A stretch of 32,015 nt of DNA from Flavobacterium sp. YO12 (GTDB taxonomy: Bacteria; Bacteroidota; Bacteroidia; Flavobacteriales; Flavobacteriaceae): positions 1 to 32,015 of the forward strand of contig NZ_NRQU01000056.1 of NCBI RefSeq assembly GCF_004119495.1, in the 5' to 3' direction. Below are positions 15,427 to 23,362 of the stretch, piece after piece. A program made the position numbers and the translations under genes. Below the pieces are notes generated by a model. It ran no database searches. It saw only the letters and a program-made list of their open reading frames with translations, and was not told where the DNA came from. Position 1 is the first letter of the stretch. Every line of letters begins with the position of its first letter.

Positions 15427-16743
15427 ATGAACCAAGCTAATGCAGCAATAGGAAAATACCGTTGGACTATTTGCAGTTTAGTTTTTTTTGCTACAACTGT
15501 CAATTATCTGGATAGAAATGTAATAAGTTACCTAAGACCTTTTTTGGCTGAAGCTTTTCACTGGACACCAGAACAGGAGGTAATAGATTATTCAAATATA
15601 GAGCTGGCTTTTAAAATTGCGTATGCTTTAGGGATGCTGGTTGCAGGTGGAATTATTGATAAATTAGGAACTAAGCTAGGTTATGCAATTGCAACCGGTT
15701 TATGGAGTTTGGCCGCAATTGGACATGCTTTTGCGACAGGAACTGGAGGTTTTTTGATCGCTAGAGTATTTTTAGGAATTACAGAAGCAGGAAATTTTCC
15801 AGCGGCAATAAAAGCAACAGCGGAATGGTTCCCGCAAAAAGAAAGAGCATTAGCAACTGGGATTTTTAATTCAGGGAGTAATATAGGGGCTATTATTGTG
15901 CCGTTGTCAGTGCCTTTTATAGCAGAGAATTATGGATGGCAATGGGCGTTTATTTTAACCGGAATTGTTGGTTTTATTTGGTTAGGATTGTGGTTTCTTT
16001 TGTATGAAGTGCCACAAAAACAAAAGCGTCTGTCTCAAGCTGAGTTAGAATATATCACATCAGATCAAGCTGAAATTGTTGAAGTTGAAGATACAGGAAA
16101 AGTTTCTTGGTTAAAGCTGCTTTCATTTCGCCAGACTTGGGCTTTTGCAATTGGTAAATTATTGACAGATCCAGTTTGGTGGTTTTATTTGTTCTGGCTT
16201 CCAGATTTCTTGATGAAACAATACAAACTGACAGCAACAGAAATTATATGGCCTTGTGCGCTGGTATATATGATTGGAAGTATTGGAAGTATTGGCGGCG
16301 GCTGGCTTCCTTTGAAATTGATAAATAATAATTGGCCGGCTTATAAAGCAAGAAAAGCAAGTATGCTGTTGTATGCTTTAGCAGTTTTACCAGTTTTGTT
16401 TTCGCAGTACTTAGGAACAATAAATATGTGGTATGCAATTTTGGTTATTGGTTTTGCAGTTTCTGCACATCAAGCTTGGAGTGCAAACATTTTTACAACT
16501 GTTTCTGATATGTTTCCTAAAAAAGCAACAGCTTCGGTTACAGGAATGGGAGGGATGTTTGGAGCGCTTGGCGGAATTTTATTAACCTTGCTGGTACAGA
16601 AGAATATGTTCGTTTATTATACTAAAATAGGTAAAATAGAAACAGGTTACTTTATTATGTTCTGCATCTGCGGTGCTTCCTATTTATTGGCTTGGCTGAT
16701 AATGCATATACTGGTTCCGAGGATGAAAAAGGTAGAATTATAA
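15427..16743 (+). CDS. MFS hexuronate transporter (ExuT-like), copy 2
   Basis: A 438-residue paralogue of the preceding gene, sharing the KYRWTICSLVFFATTVNYLDRN, GITEAGNFPAAIKATAEWFP and AHQAWSANIFTTVSDMFPKKA segments. It starts 47 bases after copy 1, so they form one transcript. Two diverged copies in tandem suggest separate substrates, for example galacturonate versus unsaturated or keto-deoxy uronates, matching the two catabolic routes encoded downstream. That division is inference. Confidence 0.92.
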   Translation: MNQANAAIGKYRWTICSLVFFATTVNYLDRNVISYLRPFLAEAFHWTPEQEVIDYSNIELAFKIAYALGMLVAGGIIDKLGTKLGYAIATGLWSLAAIGHAFATGTGGFLIARVFLGITEAGNFPAAIKATAEWFPQKERALATGIFNSGSNIGAIIVPLSVPFIAENYGWQWAFILTGIVGFIWLGLWFLLYEVPQKQKRLSQAELEYITSDQAEIVEVEDTGKVSWLKLLSFRQTWAFAIGKLLTDPVWWFYLFWLPDFLMKQYKLTATEIIWPCALVYMIGSIGSIGGGWLPLKLINNNWPAYKARKASMLLYALAVLPVLFSQYLGTINMWYAILVIGFAVSAHQAWSANIFTTVSDMFPKKATASVTGMGGMFGALGGILLTLLVQKNMFVYYTKIGKIETGYFIMFCICGASYLLAWLIMHILVPRMKKVEL

Positions 16744-16806
16744 AGAAAAATGTAATTCAAGTTAAATAATTGTTGGTTTCAATTATGCTATTTCAATATA
16801 AAAAAT

Positions 16807-16814
16807 TAATTTTG
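16807..16814 (+). promoter_or_regulatory. -7 element of an internal kduI promoter
   Basis: TAATTTTG matches TAnnTTTG and ends on the base before the operator at 16815, the same layout as at 13783. The -33 position (TATG at 16784-16787, 19-base spacer) is a one-mismatch fit. Confidence 0.6.
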
Positions 16815-16828
16815 TGCAATCGATTACA
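16815..16828. promoter_or_regulatory. LacI-type operator, site 2
   Basis: TGCAATCGATTACA is identical to the site at 13791, and the four bases before it (TTTG) are also the same. It lies 14 bases before the kduI start codon, so a bound protein could block transcription from the internal promoter. Confidence 0.8.
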
Positions 16829-16842
16829 TTAAAATAAAAATT

Positions 16843-17682
16843 ATGACAAAATATAGTTCAAGATACGCGTCAAGCCCTGAAGCTGTTAAAAAATATGATA
16901 CGCAGCAGTTAAGAGAAGAATTCTTAATTGATGATTTAATGCAAGAGGATGAAGTTGTATTGGTTTATTCTCATTATGACAGATACATTGCAGGTTCTGC
17001 GGTTCCAGTAAAAGGTGATTTGGCTTTGGAAACAATCGATCCGCTTAAAGCACCGTATTTTTTAGAAAGAAGAGAACTTGGAATTATTAATGTAGGAGGA
17101 AGCGGTTCTGTAGTTGTAGAAGGAACTTCTTATGAGTTAGGTTTTAAAGATGCTTTGTATATCGGAAGCGGAAATAAAGAAGTTATTTTTAAAAGTAACG
17201 ACAGCAAAAATCCAGCAAAATTTTACCTAAACTCCGCGCCGGCTCATACCACTTACCCAACAGTAAAAGTAAGCTTGGCAGAAGCAAATAAATTAGAATT
17301 GGGTACGATGGAAACAGCTAATCACCGTACCGTAAATCAAATGATTATTGGAAGTGTTGTAACAACCTGCCAATTGCAAATGGGTATGACGGAATTAAGA
17401 CCAGGAAGTGTTTGGAACACAATGCCGGCACACGTACACGATCGCAGAATGGAAGTATATTTTTATTTAGATATTCCAGAAAATCAAGCTGTTTGTCATT
17501 TTATGGGACAACCGCAGGAAACAAGACATATTTGGATGAATAATCATCAAGCAGTTATTTCTCCGCCTTGGTCGATTCACTCAGGTTCAGGAACCAGCAA
17601 CTATACATTTATCTGGGGAATGGCTGGTGAAAATTTAGATTATGGAGATATGGATGTTTGTAAAATTACGGACTTAAGATAA
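16843..17682 (+). CDS. kduI: 5-keto-4-deoxyuronate isomerase
   Basis: A 279-residue cytoplasmic cupin-type isomerase that converts 5-keto-4-deoxyuronate (from unsaturated uronates released by pectate lyase products) to 2,5-diketo-3-deoxygluconate. The metal ligands fit the family: H197 and H199 in MPAHVHDRRMEVYFY, E204, and H246 in PPWSIHSG. These match the E. coli pattern with a one-residue offset. Length is normal. It lies 4 bases upstream of kduD, so the two are tightly coupled, and it has its own promoter and operator. Confidence 0.97.
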   Translation: MTKYSSRYASSPEAVKKYDTQQLREEFLIDDLMQEDEVVLVYSHYDRYIAGSAVPVKGDLALETIDPLKAPYFLERRELGIINVGGSGSVVVEGTSYELGFKDALYIGSGNKEVIFKSNDSKNPAKFYLNSAPAHTTYPTVKVSLAEANKLELGTMETANHRTVNQMIIGSVVTTCQLQMGMTELRPGSVWNTMPAHVHDRRMEVYFYLDIPENQAVCHFMGQPQETRHIWMNNHQAVISPPWSIHSGSGTSNYTFIWGMAGENLDYGDMDVCKITDLR

Positions 17683-17686
17683 GATC

Positions 17687-18478
17687 ATGACAAACCTATT
17701 TGATGTAACAGGAAAAGTTGCCCTTATTACAGGAAGTACTCACGGACTGGGAATGGCAATGGCAAAGGGATTAGGAAATGCCGGTGCAACAATTGTTGTT
17801 AATGGTAATTCGTCTCAACAAAAGATTGATGAAGCTGTAAAAGAGCTAAAAAATGAAGGTATTAATGCTTTTGGATACAGGTTTAATGTAACAGATGAAA
17901 AGGAAGTTATAGAAGCTGTAAAGAAAATTGAAAGCGAAGTTGGACCAATTGCTATTTTAATTAACAATGCTGGAATCATCAAAAGAATTCCATTACTAGA
18001 AATGGAAGTTTCTGATTTTAGAGAAGTTATTGATATTGATTTGGTAAGTCCTTTTATCGTTTCTAAGCATGTTGCAAAAGGAATGATTGAGAGAAGACAA
18101 GGTAAAATAATCAACATTTGTTCAATGATGAGCGAATTAGGCCGTAGTACAGTTTCGGCTTATGCAGCTGCAAAAGGCGGTTTGAAAATGTTGACCAAAA
18201 ATATGGCAACAGAATGGGCAAAATATAATGTACAAATTAACGGAATTGGACCGGGTTATTTTGCAACAGAACAAACAAAACCAATCAGAGTCGACGGACA
18301 TCCGTTTAACGATTTTATTATAAGCAGAACGCCGGCGGCAAAATGGGGAGATCCAGGTGACTTGGCAGGAGCTGCAATATTTTTATCATCGAAAGCGAGC
18401 GACTTTGTAAACGGACATATTTTATATGTTGACGGCGGAATTCTTGCCACAATTGGAAAACCTTCAAACGAAGATTAA
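17687..18478 (+). CDS. kduD: 2-dehydro-3-deoxy-D-gluconate 5-dehydrogenase (SDR)
   Basis: A 263-residue classical SDR that reduces 2,5-diketo-3-deoxygluconate to 2-keto-3-deoxygluconate (KDG). Motifs: TGSTHGLGMAMA (cofactor), NNAGII, catalytic Ser in ICSMMSELG, YAAAKGG, and C-terminal YVDGGILA. The assignment as KduD rather than gluconate 5-dehydrogenase rests on its close coupling with kduI (4-base gap) and on the pathway. The next gene, uxaC, follows after 24 bases. Confidence 0.92.
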   Translation: MTNLFDVTGKVALITGSTHGLGMAMAKGLGNAGATIVVNGNSSQQKIDEAVKELKNEGINAFGYRFNVTDEKEVIEAVKKIESEVGPIAILINNAGIIKRIPLLEMEVSDFREVIDIDLVSPFIVSKHVAKGMIERRQGKIINICSMMSELGRSTVSAYAAAKGGLKMLTKNMATEWAKYNVQINGIGPGYFATEQTKPIRVDGHPFNDFIISRTPAAKWGDPGDLAGAAIFLSSKASDFVNGHILYVDGGILATIGKPSNED

Positions 18479-18502
18479 TTATCAAATTTTATTAAAAAAG
18501 AC

Positions 18503-19906
18503 ATGAGCAATCAGACATTCATAAACGATAATTTTTTATTAGAAAATAAATTTGCTGAAGAGTTATATCATAACTACTCAAAAAATCAGCCTATAATTGA
18601 TTACCATAATCACTTAAATCCTCAGTTTATTGCCGAAGATAAAATTTTTGACAATATAACTCAGGTTTGGATCAACGGTGATCATTACAAATGGCGTGCA
18701 ATGCGTACATTAGGAATCAATGAGCAGTTTGTAACTGGAAATGGTTCAGATAAAGATAAATTCTTAAACTGGGCGAAAACAGTTCCGTATACGATGCGTA
18801 ATCCTTTGTATCACTGGACGCATTTAGAATTAGCTCGTTATTTTGATATCTACGATTTGCTGAATGAAAAATCGGCAGAGAAAATTTATATCGAAACGAC
18901 TGAGAAAATTAACTCTCAGGCTTACAGCACACAAAATCTGCTTAAAAAAGTAAACGCTGAATTAGTTTGTACGACAGAAGATCCAATTGATTCTTTAGAA
19001 TTTCATCAGAAATTGGCAAAAAATCCAATAGGAACAAAAATGAGTACAGCTTTCAGACCAGATAAAGCTATCTTAATTTCTAATGATGGTTATAATGCAT
19101 ATCTAGACACATTAGGGGATGTGTCTGGAATTGCAATTAATACTTATGCTGATTTACAAACGGCGTTAAGAAACAGAATTGAGTTCTTTAATGCAAACGG
19201 ATGTAAATTGAGTGATCACGGTTTAGATCAGATTTATTTTGAAGAATTTACAGAATCTGAAATCAGTTCAATTTTCAAAAAGAAAAGAGAAAACAGAATT
19301 ATAACTCCAGAAGAAGCTTTAAAATTCCAAAGTGCTGTTTTAGTATTCTTATCTGAAACGTATCATGAATTTGGATGGGTACAGCAGTTTCACTTAGGGG
19401 CATTGCGTAACAATAATGCTCGTATGCACAGAATTTTAGGTCCTGATACGGGTTGGGATTCTATTGGAGATTACCCGCAAGCACAAAAATTATCAAGCTT
19501 TTTGAATGCTTTAGACAGCAAAGATAAATTGACTAAAACAATTATCTACAACTTAAATCCTGCTGATAATGAAGTTATGGCAACGATGATTGGAAATTTC
19601 AATGATGGAAGCGTTCGAGGAAAAGTACAATTTGGTTCTGGATGGTGGTTTTTAGATCAAAAAGACGGAATGACAAAGCAGTTAAACGCGCTTTCAAATA
19701 TGGGATTAATCAGCTGTTTTGTTGGAATGCTTACAGATTCAAGAAGTTTCTTATCATTCCCAAGACACGAGTACTTCAGACGTATTTTATGTAATCTTTT
19801 GGGAGACGAAATCAAACGTGGAGAACTTCCAAATGATATGGAATGGATTGGAAAATTGGTTTCTGATATTTCATATAACAATGCAAAAGAATATTTTAAA
19901 TTTTAA
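18503..19906 (+). CDS. uxaC: Glucuronate/galacturonate isomerase
   Basis: A 467-residue uronate isomerase of the amidohydrolase superfamily, converting D-galacturonate to D-tagaturonate (and D-glucuronate to D-fructuronate). The early metal motif YHNHLNP (about 33-39), the KWRAMRTLGI segment, TTEDP, FHLGALRNNNARMHRILGPDTGWDSIGD and GSGWWFLDQ are characteristic, and the length is typical. Together with UxaB and UxaA it defines the galacturonate branch. No UxuA/UxuB is seen here, so glucuronate breakdown is not completed within the window. Confidence 0.97.
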   Translation: MSNQTFINDNFLLENKFAEELYHNYSKNQPIIDYHNHLNPQFIAEDKIFDNITQVWINGDHYKWRAMRTLGINEQFVTGNGSDKDKFLNWAKTVPYTMRNPLYHWTHLELARYFDIYDLLNEKSAEKIYIETTEKINSQAYSTQNLLKKVNAELVCTTEDPIDSLEFHQKLAKNPIGTKMSTAFRPDKAILISNDGYNAYLDTLGDVSGIAINTYADLQTALRNRIEFFNANGCKLSDHGLDQIYFEEFTESEISSIFKKKRENRIITPEEALKFQSAVLVFLSETYHEFGWVQQFHLGALRNNNARMHRILGPDTGWDSIGDYPQAQKLSSFLNALDSKDKLTKTIIYNLNPADNEVMATMIGNFNDGSVRGKVQFGSGWWFLDQKDGMTKQLNALSNMGLISCFVGMLTDSRSFLSFPRHEYFRRILCNLLGDEIKRGELPNDMEWIGKLVSDISYNNAKEYFKF

Positions 19907-19924
19907 TTAAAATTTTAACCGCAA

Positions 19925-19942
19925 TCCCGATAGCTATAGGGA
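19925..19942. repeat. Small palindrome between uxaC and kdgK
   Basis: TCCCGATAGCTATAGGGA is an 18-base palindrome with one mismatched pair, inside an operon gap of 56 bases and followed by an A-rich run. Similar CCCGATAGCTATCGGG sequences are, as I recall, common between Flavobacterium genes. Without a T run it is not a plus-strand terminator; it may mark an mRNA hairpin. Confidence 0.5.
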
Positions 19943-19962
19943 GTGGCAAAAAAAAATAAATA

Positions 19963-20985
19963 ATGAGTAGAGTAGTTGCATTTGGAGAAATCATGCTGCG
20001 TTTATCAACAGAAAGACATTTACGTTTTTCGCAATCTACAGCATTTGGTGCTACTTATGGTGGTGGAGAATTTAACGTATGCGTTTCTTTAGCAAATTAC
20101 GGAGTAAATGCTGAATTTGTTACAAGATTACCTGAAAATGAAATTGGTTTTTCTGCATTAAAAGAAATCAGAAAAATGAACGTAGAGTCTAAAAATATTC
20201 TTTACGGAGGAGAACGTTTAGGGATTTATTTTCTTGAAACAGGTGCAGGAACACGAGGAAGCAACGTAGTTTACGATCGTGCGCACAGTGCAATGTCGAC
20301 TATTGAAAAGGGACAAATTGACTGGGAAAAAGTTCTTGAAGGTGCTGAATGGTTTCACTGGAGCGGTATTACGCCAGCAATTTCACAAAGCGCTGCAGAA
20401 GCTTGTTTAGAAGCGATTAAAACGGCTCACAAACTTGGAATTAAAATTTCATGTGATTTAAATTACAGATCAAAACTTTGGCAATACGGTAAAACACCAA
20501 GTGAAGTTATGCCAGAAATGCTGAAATATAGTAATGTTATTTTAGGTGATATCGATACAGCATATTTTATGTTAGGAATTCCGAAAGTGAATCCAAATTA
20601 TCAGGATGAAAAAACACTTCCTGTTTTGTATACAAAGTTGTTTGAGTTGATTCCAAATTTAAAAGTGGCGGCTACAACATTACGTTATTCTGTAAGTGCA
20701 TCTCACCAAAGAATTGGCGGGATTTTGTTTGACGGAAAAGCGGTTTATCAAGCGGCTGTTAAAGAAGTTACGCCGGTTGTGGATAGAGTAGGAAGCGGTG
20801 ATGCGTTTATGGGAGGATTGATTTACGGATTGTTAGAATATCAAAATAATAACCAGAGAGCATTAGATTTTGCAGTTGCAGCTTGTTGTTTAAAGCATAC
20901 AATTGCAGGAGATTATAATTTGGTTACTTTAAAAGAAGTTGAAAATATGATTGATGGTGATGGTTCTGCATTAGTGTCAAGGTAA
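19963..20985 (+). CDS. kdgK: 2-keto-3-deoxygluconate kinase (PfkB family)
   Basis: A 340-residue ribokinase-family sugar kinase that phosphorylates KDG to KDPG. The N-terminal GEIMLRLS, the GGGEFNVCVSLANYGV substrate/lid segment, and the C-terminal PfkB signature VDRVGSGDAFMGGLIYGLLE with its catalytic Asp are visible. It lies 11 bases before the KDPG aldolase gene, and both feeding branches of the pathway meet at its substrate, which supports KdgK over a generic sugar kinase. Confidence 0.95.
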   Translation: MSRVVAFGEIMLRLSTERHLRFSQSTAFGATYGGGEFNVCVSLANYGVNAEFVTRLPENEIGFSALKEIRKMNVESKNILYGGERLGIYFLETGAGTRGSNVVYDRAHSAMSTIEKGQIDWEKVLEGAEWFHWSGITPAISQSAAEACLEAIKTAHKLGIKISCDLNYRSKLWQYGKTPSEVMPEMLKYSNVILGDIDTAYFMLGIPKVNPNYQDEKTLPVLYTKLFELIPNLKVAATTLRYSVSASHQRIGGILFDGKAVYQAAVKEVTPVVDRVGSGDAFMGGLIYGLLEYQNNNQRALDFAVAACCLKHTIAGDYNLVTLKEVENMIDGDGSALVSR

Positions 20986-20996
20986 TTAAGAGAAAT

Positions 20997-21665
20997 ATGG
21001 CAAAATTTTCAAGAATAGAGGTTGCTCAGACGATGAAAGATAACGGAATGGTTCCTTTGTTTTTTCATTCTGACATTGAATTAAGTAAAAAAGTTTTAAA
21101 AGCATGTTATGATGGTGGTTCTAGATTAATGGAATTTACCAGCAGAGGTGACTTTGCTCATGAGGTTTTTGGAGCTTTAAATAAATATGCTTTGGCTGAA
21201 CTTCCAGGAATGATTTTAGGAGTTGGCTCTATTACAGATGCTGCAGCAGCTTCGTTGTATATGAGTTTAGGAGCAAATTTTATTGTTACACCAGTTTTTA
21301 GAGAAGATATAGCAATTGCCTGTAATCGTCGTAAAGTATTATGGTCTCCTGGCTGTGGTACACTAACGGAAATTGCAAGAGCAGAAGAATTAGGCTGTGA
21401 AATTGTAAAATTATTTCCTGCAGATACTTATGGTCCAGAGTTTATTAAAGCAATAAAAGGACCATGTCCGTGGACAAATATTATGCCTACAGGCGGGGTT
21501 TATCCAACCGTTGAAAGTTTGAGTTCATGGCTTAATGCGGGAGCAATTTGCGTAGGATTAGGATCGCAGCTGATCTCAAAAGATATATTAGAAAATAAAG
21601 ATTTTGACGGTTTAACTGCAAAGGTTAGTCAGGTTCTTGATATTATAAAAAATATAAAAAAATAA
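20997..21665 (+). CDS. eda: KDPG aldolase (2-dehydro-3-deoxyphosphogluconate aldolase)
   Basis: A 222-residue class I aldolase that splits KDPG into pyruvate and glyceraldehyde-3-phosphate, the last step of the locus. The Schiff-base lysine is K138 in CEIVKLFPAD; E46, T48 and R50 in MEFTSRGDF and the phosphate-binding MPTGGV segment fit the family. It starts 11 bases after kdgK. The 215-base gap that follows is the largest in the catabolic block and holds two hairpins. Confidence 0.96.
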   Translation: MAKFSRIEVAQTMKDNGMVPLFFHSDIELSKKVLKACYDGGSRLMEFTSRGDFAHEVFGALNKYALAELPGMILGVGSITDAAAASLYMSLGANFIVTPVFREDIAIACNRRKVLWSPGCGTLTEIARAEELGCEIVKLFPADTYGPEFIKAIKGPCPWTNIMPTGGVYPTVESLSSWLNAGAICVGLGSQLISKDILENKDFDGLTAKVSQVLDIIKNIKK

Positions 21666-21710
21666 ATAAGGAGTAATCATGCCAATCCTTATTTAGATGC
21701 GTTTTTTTTA
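21664..21710 (+). terminator. Hairpin with delayed T run after eda
   Basis: AAATAAGGA (21664-21672) pairs with TCCTTATTT (21686-21694) around a 13-base loop; a T run begins seven bases later. The T run is too far for a classic terminator, so it may be a weak or partial one. Confidence 0.45.
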
Positions 21711-21718
21711 GATTTTAG

Positions 21719-21814
21719 AGATTGTAATTGAACATTACGCTTGCAAAATAATTTCTGTCACTCCTCACAGCGGGTTTTATTTTACATTCAAGTGTAATGT
21801 TTCATTTACAATTT
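21719..21814. repeat. Long imperfect inverted repeat before uxaB
   Basis: The arms at 21719-21743 and 21789-21814 (shared core ACATTAC/GTAATGT, outer TTGTAA/TTACAA, inner CTTG/CAAG) are complementary over about 22-25 bases with one mismatch, one bulged base and one G-T pair. The loop is 45 bases. It could fold as one large RNA hairpin in the uxaB leader, or be a small inserted element. Confidence 0.65.
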
Positions 21815-21880
21815 AAAAGGCAGAAATAAAGAAATAGGGTTTATAAATGATTATTTATAACGCATTAAAGAAAATTTAAA

Positions 21881-23326
21881 ATGAAAAAATTAAATAGAAT
21901 AAATACAGGATTAGAAAAGTTACAGCCAATTAAGGTAGTTCAGTTTGGAGAAGGTAACTTTTTAAGAGCCTTTGTTGATTATGCTTTTTACAAACTAAAT
22001 AAAGAAGTTGATTTTAATGCTGGTATTGCAATAGTTCAACCTTTGAAGGACGGTATGGTAAATATGATTAATGATCAGGACGGTCTTTATACCTTGTTTA
22101 TGAACGGAATTAAAAAAGGTGAAAAGATACAAGACATTGAGTTAATTACTAATATCGTAAAAACTGTAAACCCATATACTGAATTTACAAATTATTTGGC
22201 TTTAGCTAAAGAAGAAGAACTTCAGTTTATTGTTTCTAATACTACTGAAGCTGGAATTGAATTTATTGAAAGTGATACTCCAGATATGCAGCCACCAGTG
22301 TCATTTCCTGCAAAATTGACTGTTTTATTATATGAAAGATTTAAGCATTTTAATGGAGATGCTTCTAAAGGAGTTACAATAATTCCTTGTGAATTAATTG
22401 ATTATAACTCTGAGACGCTTAAAAAATATATTTTACAATATGTTGATTTATGGAAATTAGAAGATGCATTTAAAACTTGGGTATCAGATGCTTGTACCTA
22501 TCATAGTACTTTGGTTGACAGAATTGTTCCTGGATATCCAAGAGCTGAAATTGAAGAATACAATAATAAATTAGATTATGAGGACAATTTAATTGTTGCG
22601 GCTGAACCTTTTTTCCTTTGGGCTATTGAAGGAGGAGATGATCTAAAAGCAAAATTGCCTTTTCATAAAACAGATTTGAATGTAAAAATCGTTGATGATA
22701 TACGTCCTTTTAAAATGATTAAAGTTCGTATTTTAAACGGTGCGCATACGGCAATGGTTCCTTTTTCACTTTTGCATGGTAATAAATTAGTAATGGAAAC
22801 TGTTAACGGAGATTTTACTGGAAAATTTGTAAATAGTGTTATTAGTGAAATTAGTGAAACTCTTGATATGGACAAAAATGAAATTACGGCCTATTCTGAG
22901 GAAGTAATGGATCGATTTAAAAATCCATTTATCAAACATGCACTTGCTGATATTGCATTAAATTCTGTATCGAAATTCAAAGTAAGAGTTTTGCCTAGTT
23001 TATTAGGTTATTATAAGGCTAACCAAAAATTGCCTGTTAATTTGACTTTTTCATTAGCGAGTTTAATTCGTTTCTACAAAGGAACTTGGAATGATCAAAG
23101 TTTACCGGTTAAAGATGGTGAAGATATTACAGCTTTCTTCAACGGACTTTGGAAATCGGATGATTACGAAAAAATCGCTCGTTTAACATTGCAAAATAAA
23201 AGTTTCTGGGATGAGGATTTAACTGAAATCTCTGGTTTGACAAAAGCAATTACAATTGCATTAGAAGAAATTGATGCAAATGGTATTGAAGCTGGCTTTG
23301 CTAAGTTTCAAGAAAGAATAAAATAA
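21881..23326 (+). CDS. uxaB: Tagaturonate reductase (altronate oxidoreductase)
   Basis: A 481-residue NAD-dependent enzyme of the mannitol dehydrogenase family that reduces D-tagaturonate to D-altronate. VVQFGEGNFLRAFVDY near residue 19 is the Rossmann cofactor loop of this family, and KMIKVRILNGAHTAMVPF near residue 284 is the catalytic lysine/asparagine region. FVDYAFYKLN in place of the mannitol dehydrogenase pattern supports UxaB. It pairs with uxaA 36 bases downstream. The 215-base leader with hairpins suggests separate control or processing. Confidence 0.96.
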   Translation: MKKLNRINTGLEKLQPIKVVQFGEGNFLRAFVDYAFYKLNKEVDFNAGIAIVQPLKDGMVNMINDQDGLYTLFMNGIKKGEKIQDIELITNIVKTVNPYTEFTNYLALAKEEELQFIVSNTTEAGIEFIESDTPDMQPPVSFPAKLTVLLYERFKHFNGDASKGVTIIPCELIDYNSETLKKYILQYVDLWKLEDAFKTWVSDACTYHSTLVDRIVPGYPRAEIEEYNNKLDYEDNLIVAAEPFFLWAIEGGDDLKAKLPFHKTDLNVKIVDDIRPFKMIKVRILNGAHTAMVPFSLLHGNKLVMETVNGDFTGKFVNSVISEISETLDMDKNEITAYSEEVMDRFKNPFIKHALADIALNSVSKFKVRVLPSLLGYYKANQKLPVNLTFSLASLIRFYKGTWNDQSLPVKDGEDITAFFNGLWKSDDYEKIARLTLQNKSFWDEDLTEISGLTKAITIALEEIDANGIEAGFAKFQERIK

Positions 23327-23362
23327 AAAAAAGATAAAAAAAATAAAGAACAAGGGTTAATT

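Noticed and set aside
21671..21696. Four-residue leader peptide (MPIL) after an AGGAG-like sequence
   Set aside because: Bacteroidota rarely depend on Shine-Dalgarno sequences, and the codons contain nothing linked to the pathway; the match is probably an accident of the hairpin.
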